Source of the DNA: Bacteroidales bacterium
Lineage (GTDB): Bacteria; Bacteroidota; Bacteroidia; Bacteroidales; UBA932
Length of the DNA stretch: 7,696 nucleotides
NCBI GenBank assembly: GCA_021443625.1
Contig: JABUTP010000020.1
Coordinates: 16,654-24,349 of the forward strand
Direction: 5' to 3'
The position numbers were made by a program, and so were the translations under genes. The notes under the pieces were generated by a model, which saw nothing but the letters and a program-made list of their open reading frames with translations, made no database searches and was not told the origin of the DNA. Shown here in pieces: positions 5,722-7,696 of the stretch (positions are counted from its first letter, which is position 1; every line of letters starts with the position of its first letter).

Positions 5722-7154
5722 TTCAAACGTTTACAGACATTTATATTCGTGTGGTTGACCGTCACGTGGACATTTTCATATTTGGAAGCGATGTGTTCCG
5801 CCAGTTTCTGGGCGCCATATACCGACCGGTGCTGTCCGCCGGTGCAGCCGAATGAAATCATAAGGTGGGAGAACCCTCTTTTGATGTAGGTCTCAATCTG
5901 GGGATCGGTCAGCGCCTTCACTTTTTCCAGAAAGAGCAGGATGCCGCCATCCTTTTCGAGAAACTCCTGTACGCAGGCGTCAAGGCCGCAATAGGGTTTG
6001 TAGGGAGCGTATCTGCCGGGATTTTCAAGGGCACGGCAGTCGAACACGAAACCTCCCCCGTTGCCGCTCAGGTCGTCCGGAATTCCGGCACGATAGGAGA
6101 AACTTGTCACCTCCACAGTCAGCAGGCCGTCATTGCTGTCGGTCTGAGGCAGACTTGCCCCTTCGGACAATTTGGACAACACTTCCGAAAGTGTCGGATA
6201 CGATTCTTGCAACTGCTCATCCAGCAGCCCCCTGACATTGAGCAGAGCATAGGGGATGCTGCTCAGGAAATGGGCCTTTTTCTCTATGTATCCCCTGAAT
6301 CCGTATGCGCCCAGCACCTGTATCGAGCGGAACAGGACAAACATCTTCAGCGTTTTCATAAAGTCTTCCTTTTCAAAAACCCTGTAGGGCCTGGCGGCAT
6401 CGAGATAAGCTTCCACAAGTTGCTGACGCAAATCGTCGGGATAGCGGGCCTGCGCCTGCCATACGAACGATGCGATATCGTAATAGACAGGCCCGCGGCG
6501 CCCTCCCTGGAAATCTATGAACCAAGGCCGGCCGTCGCGCACCATAACGTTTCTCGACTGGAAATCACGGTACATGAAGGTTTCACAATCTTGGCAGTGG
6601 GCCAGAATCCCGTCGGCGAGGTTTTCGAAATCGTCCTGAAGCGAAGTTTCGGAAAACTGAACCCCCGTAAGTTTCAGAAAACAATATTTGAAATAGTTCA
6701 GGTCAAACAGAATCCCCCTGCGGTCGAGACTCTCCTGCGGGTAGCATACCGAGAAATCGAAGCCCGCCCCCAGTTCAAACTGGAGTCTTGGCAGAGCCCG
6801 CATCACATCCGCAAGCATCCGGCGCGAGTTGTCGTCGTACCGCCCCAGCCTGCGCTGCTCCGCCAGAAGGTCATACAGGGTACTTTCGCCCAGATCCTCC
6901 TGAAGGTAGCAGAAGCCGTCTTCGCTCACCGCCAGCACCTCCGGGAGGTTCAATCCTTTGGACACCCCGTGGGCGGAGATTGCCCGGAAAGCCTCGTTTT
7001 CCTCAATGACAGTTCCCACGGTGCCGATGACCGATGGGGTGCCGTCTCCCGTCAGGCGGTAGTTTCGGCGGTTGCTCCCGGACTCCTGAAGCAATTGGCA
7101 CACAGCCGGAGAATGGCCGAAGTGCCGTTTGTATAACTCTTGTATTTCTTCCAT
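5718..7154 (-). CDS. AmgK-like phosphotransferase fused to RapZ C-terminal domain
   Basis: This 478-residue two-domain protein starts at the ATG at 7152-7154; the frame upstream of that is antisense to the permease gene's own frame and not plausible. Residues 1 to about 320 form an aminoglycoside-phosphotransferase-fold kinase. It has a nucleotide loop SGSNRRNYRL at 25-34, a catalytic loop YRDFQSRNVMV at 195-205 (D197, N202) and a metal motif FIDFQGGRRGP at 212-222 (D214). The usual strand-3 lysine is not evident. YRDFxxxN resembles the RDFHADN form of AmgK, the anomeric MurNAc/GlcNAc kinase. After a polar linker (about 321-343), residues 344-478 match the RapZ C-terminal domain: SFSYRAGIP at 351-359, FVFDCRALENPG at 369-380, GCTGGQHRSVY at 436-446 and LAEHIA at 451-456. 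In E. coli that domain binds glucosamine-6-phosphate; the N-terminal P-loop domain of true RapZ is absent. Automatic annotation may simply say RapZ or phosphotransferase. The gene lies 11 bases after the permease and overlaps the nucleotidyltransferase by 4. Confidence 0.88.
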   Translation of the reverse strand: MEEIQELYKRHFGHSPAVCQLLQESGSNRRNYRLTGDGTPSVIGTVGTVIEENEAFRAISAHGVSKGLNLPEVLAVSEDGFCYLQEDLGESTLYDLLAEQRRLGRYDDNSRRMLADVMRALPRLQFELGAGFDFSVCYPQESLDRRGILFDLNYFKYCFLKLTGVQFSETSLQDDFENLADGILAHCQDCETFMYRDFQSRNVMVRDGRPWFIDFQGGRRGPVYYDIASFVWQAQARYPDDLRQQLVEAYLDAARPYRVFEKEDFMKTLKMFVLFRSIQVLGAYGFRGYIEKKAHFLSSIPYALLNVRGLLDEQLQESYPTLSEVLSKLSEGASLPQTDSNDGLLTVEVTSFSYRAGIPDDLSGNGGGFVFDCRALENPGRYAPYKPYCGLDACVQEFLEKDGGILLFLEKVKALTDPQIETYIKRGFSHLMISFGCTGGQHRSVYGAQKLAEHIASKYENVHVTVNHTNINVCKRLK

Positions 7155-7165
7155 TGTCTGTTGTA

Positions 7166-7696
7166 TCAGGCCACCCTCATTGTCTTGGCGGGGCTGACTC
7201 TTGCCACAAAGAGGGAGGTCAGCATCAATATCGCCATAATCATTGCCAGCGAAAGGGCGTTTGCCAATATGATGTAGCCGAAGTTGAACTCTATGGGAAC
7301 AAACTTCACAAAATAGTTTTCGGGATTGAGGGAGATAACCCTGAAGTGTTTCTGAAGGAAACAAAGGGACAGGGCCAGCCCGTTCCCTATCAGCAGCCCC
7401 TTTGCCACAATGCCGAGGGCAACCCTGCGGAAGACGCGTCCCACCCCTTTGGTGGTCATTCCCATCGCTTTCAGAAGGCCTATGGTGGAAATGTTTTCAA
7501 ACAGGATGATGAGGAGCGAACTTATCATATTGAACCCCGCCACCACTATCATCAGCAGCAGAATCGCCACCACATTGAGATCGAGCAGGCGGAGCCAGTC
7601 GAAGAGATGGGCGAATATATGCTTGACGGAGGTGACGAATAGAGGAGGGTCGTCTTCGGAGGTCGATTCATACACTATGGTGTCAACTTCGTCGTA
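7166..7696 (-). CDS. FtsX/LolC-like ABC transporter permease, C-terminal part (5' end outside window)
   Basis: The frame is open to the right edge, so only the last 176 residues are seen. They form the membrane core of an FtsX-fold permease. A hydrophobic segment at visible residues 41-66 (LNVVAILLLMIVVAGFNMIS onwards) is followed by the coupling region ENISTIGLLKAMGM at 67-80, two more membrane segments at about 94-116 and 141-164, and the terminal VARVSPAKTMR. The phrase VAGFNMISSLLIILFENISTIG, spread over 52-73, resembles the LolC/LolE lipoprotein-releasing permeases annotated in Bacteroidota. Those work with a LolD ATPase to move outer-membrane lipoproteins out of the inner membrane. The ATPase and the N-terminal periplasmic domain are not in the window, so LolC/E versus another FtsX permease cannot be settled. 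The next gene starts 11 bases downstream, so the two are probably co-transcribed. Confidence 0.85.
   Translation of the reverse strand, partial: YDEVDTIVYESTSEDDPPLFVTSVKHIFAHLFDWLRLLDLNVVAILLLMIVVAGFNMISSLLIILFENISTIGLLKAMGMTTKGVGRVFRRVALGIVAKGLLIGNGLALSLCFLQKHFRVISLNPENYFVKFVPIEFNFGYIILANALSLAMIMAILMLTSLFVARVSPAKTMRVA

Noticed and set aside
5865..7136. 423-codon open frame on the plus strand opposite the kinase-RapZ gene
   Set aside because: Antisense shadow of a gene with clear kinase and RapZ motifs; its translation shows no domain pattern.
602..7154. A functional link between YicC (ribonuclease) and the RapZ-like domain (RNA adaptor in E. coli)
   Set aside because: They are far apart, on opposite strands, with three unrelated or differently transcribed genes between; co-location here is not evidence of a shared system.
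7155..7364. N-terminal extension of the kinase-RapZ protein by 70 residues
   Set aside because: The extension overlaps the conserved end of the permease gene in another frame and has no kinase-like sequence; the ATG at 7154 gives a normal kinase N-terminus.

Overview
The window reads as chromosomal core DNA from a Bacteroidota member, most likely of the order Bacteroidales. The evidence is the protein style (short-form RecQ with a C-terminal zinc cluster, an FtsX/LolC-like permease, a phosphotransferase fused to a RapZ C-terminal domain), the lack of clear Shine-Dalgarno sequences, and TAnnTTTG-type -7 promoter boxes before several genes. The moderately high GC content and GC-rich third codon positions would suit a Rikenellaceae- or Muribaculaceae-like lineage, but the genus cannot be fixed from this sequence. 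I see no mobile element, CRISPR array, tRNA or rRNA, and no gene-free stretch reaches 100 bases.

Layout from left to right: the 5' part of glnS (glutaminyl-tRNA synthetase, minus strand, running off the left edge) is divergent from yicC (plus strand, YicC/YloC endoribonuclease) across an 86-base gap that seems to hold both promoters. yicC converges on recQ (minus strand) with only 3 bases between the stop codons. Next on the minus strand is pckA (ATP-type phosphoenolpyruvate carboxykinase). It has its own promoter box and a strong intrinsic terminator that lies directly against the recQ promoter.

The right half is a compact minus-strand gene run, transcribed from right to left: the C-terminal part of an FtsX/LolC-like ABC permease (cut by the right edge), an 11-base gap, a kinase-RapZ fusion protein, a 4-base ATGA overlap, and a sugar-1-phosphate nucleotidyltransferase. 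pckA follows 68 bases later.

The kinase and nucleotidyltransferase pair resembles the AmgK/MurU route of peptidoglycan sugar recycling, in which an anomeric sugar kinase feeds a uridylyltransferase to make a UDP-amino sugar. The kinase here carries a C-terminal RapZ-like domain. In E. coli that domain senses glucosamine-6-phosphate and controls GlmS synthesis through a small RNA. The arrangement suggests, but does not prove, a kinase whose activity is tied to sensing of an amino-sugar phosphate. This is the most interesting item in the window. The remaining genes are ordinary housekeeping functions.
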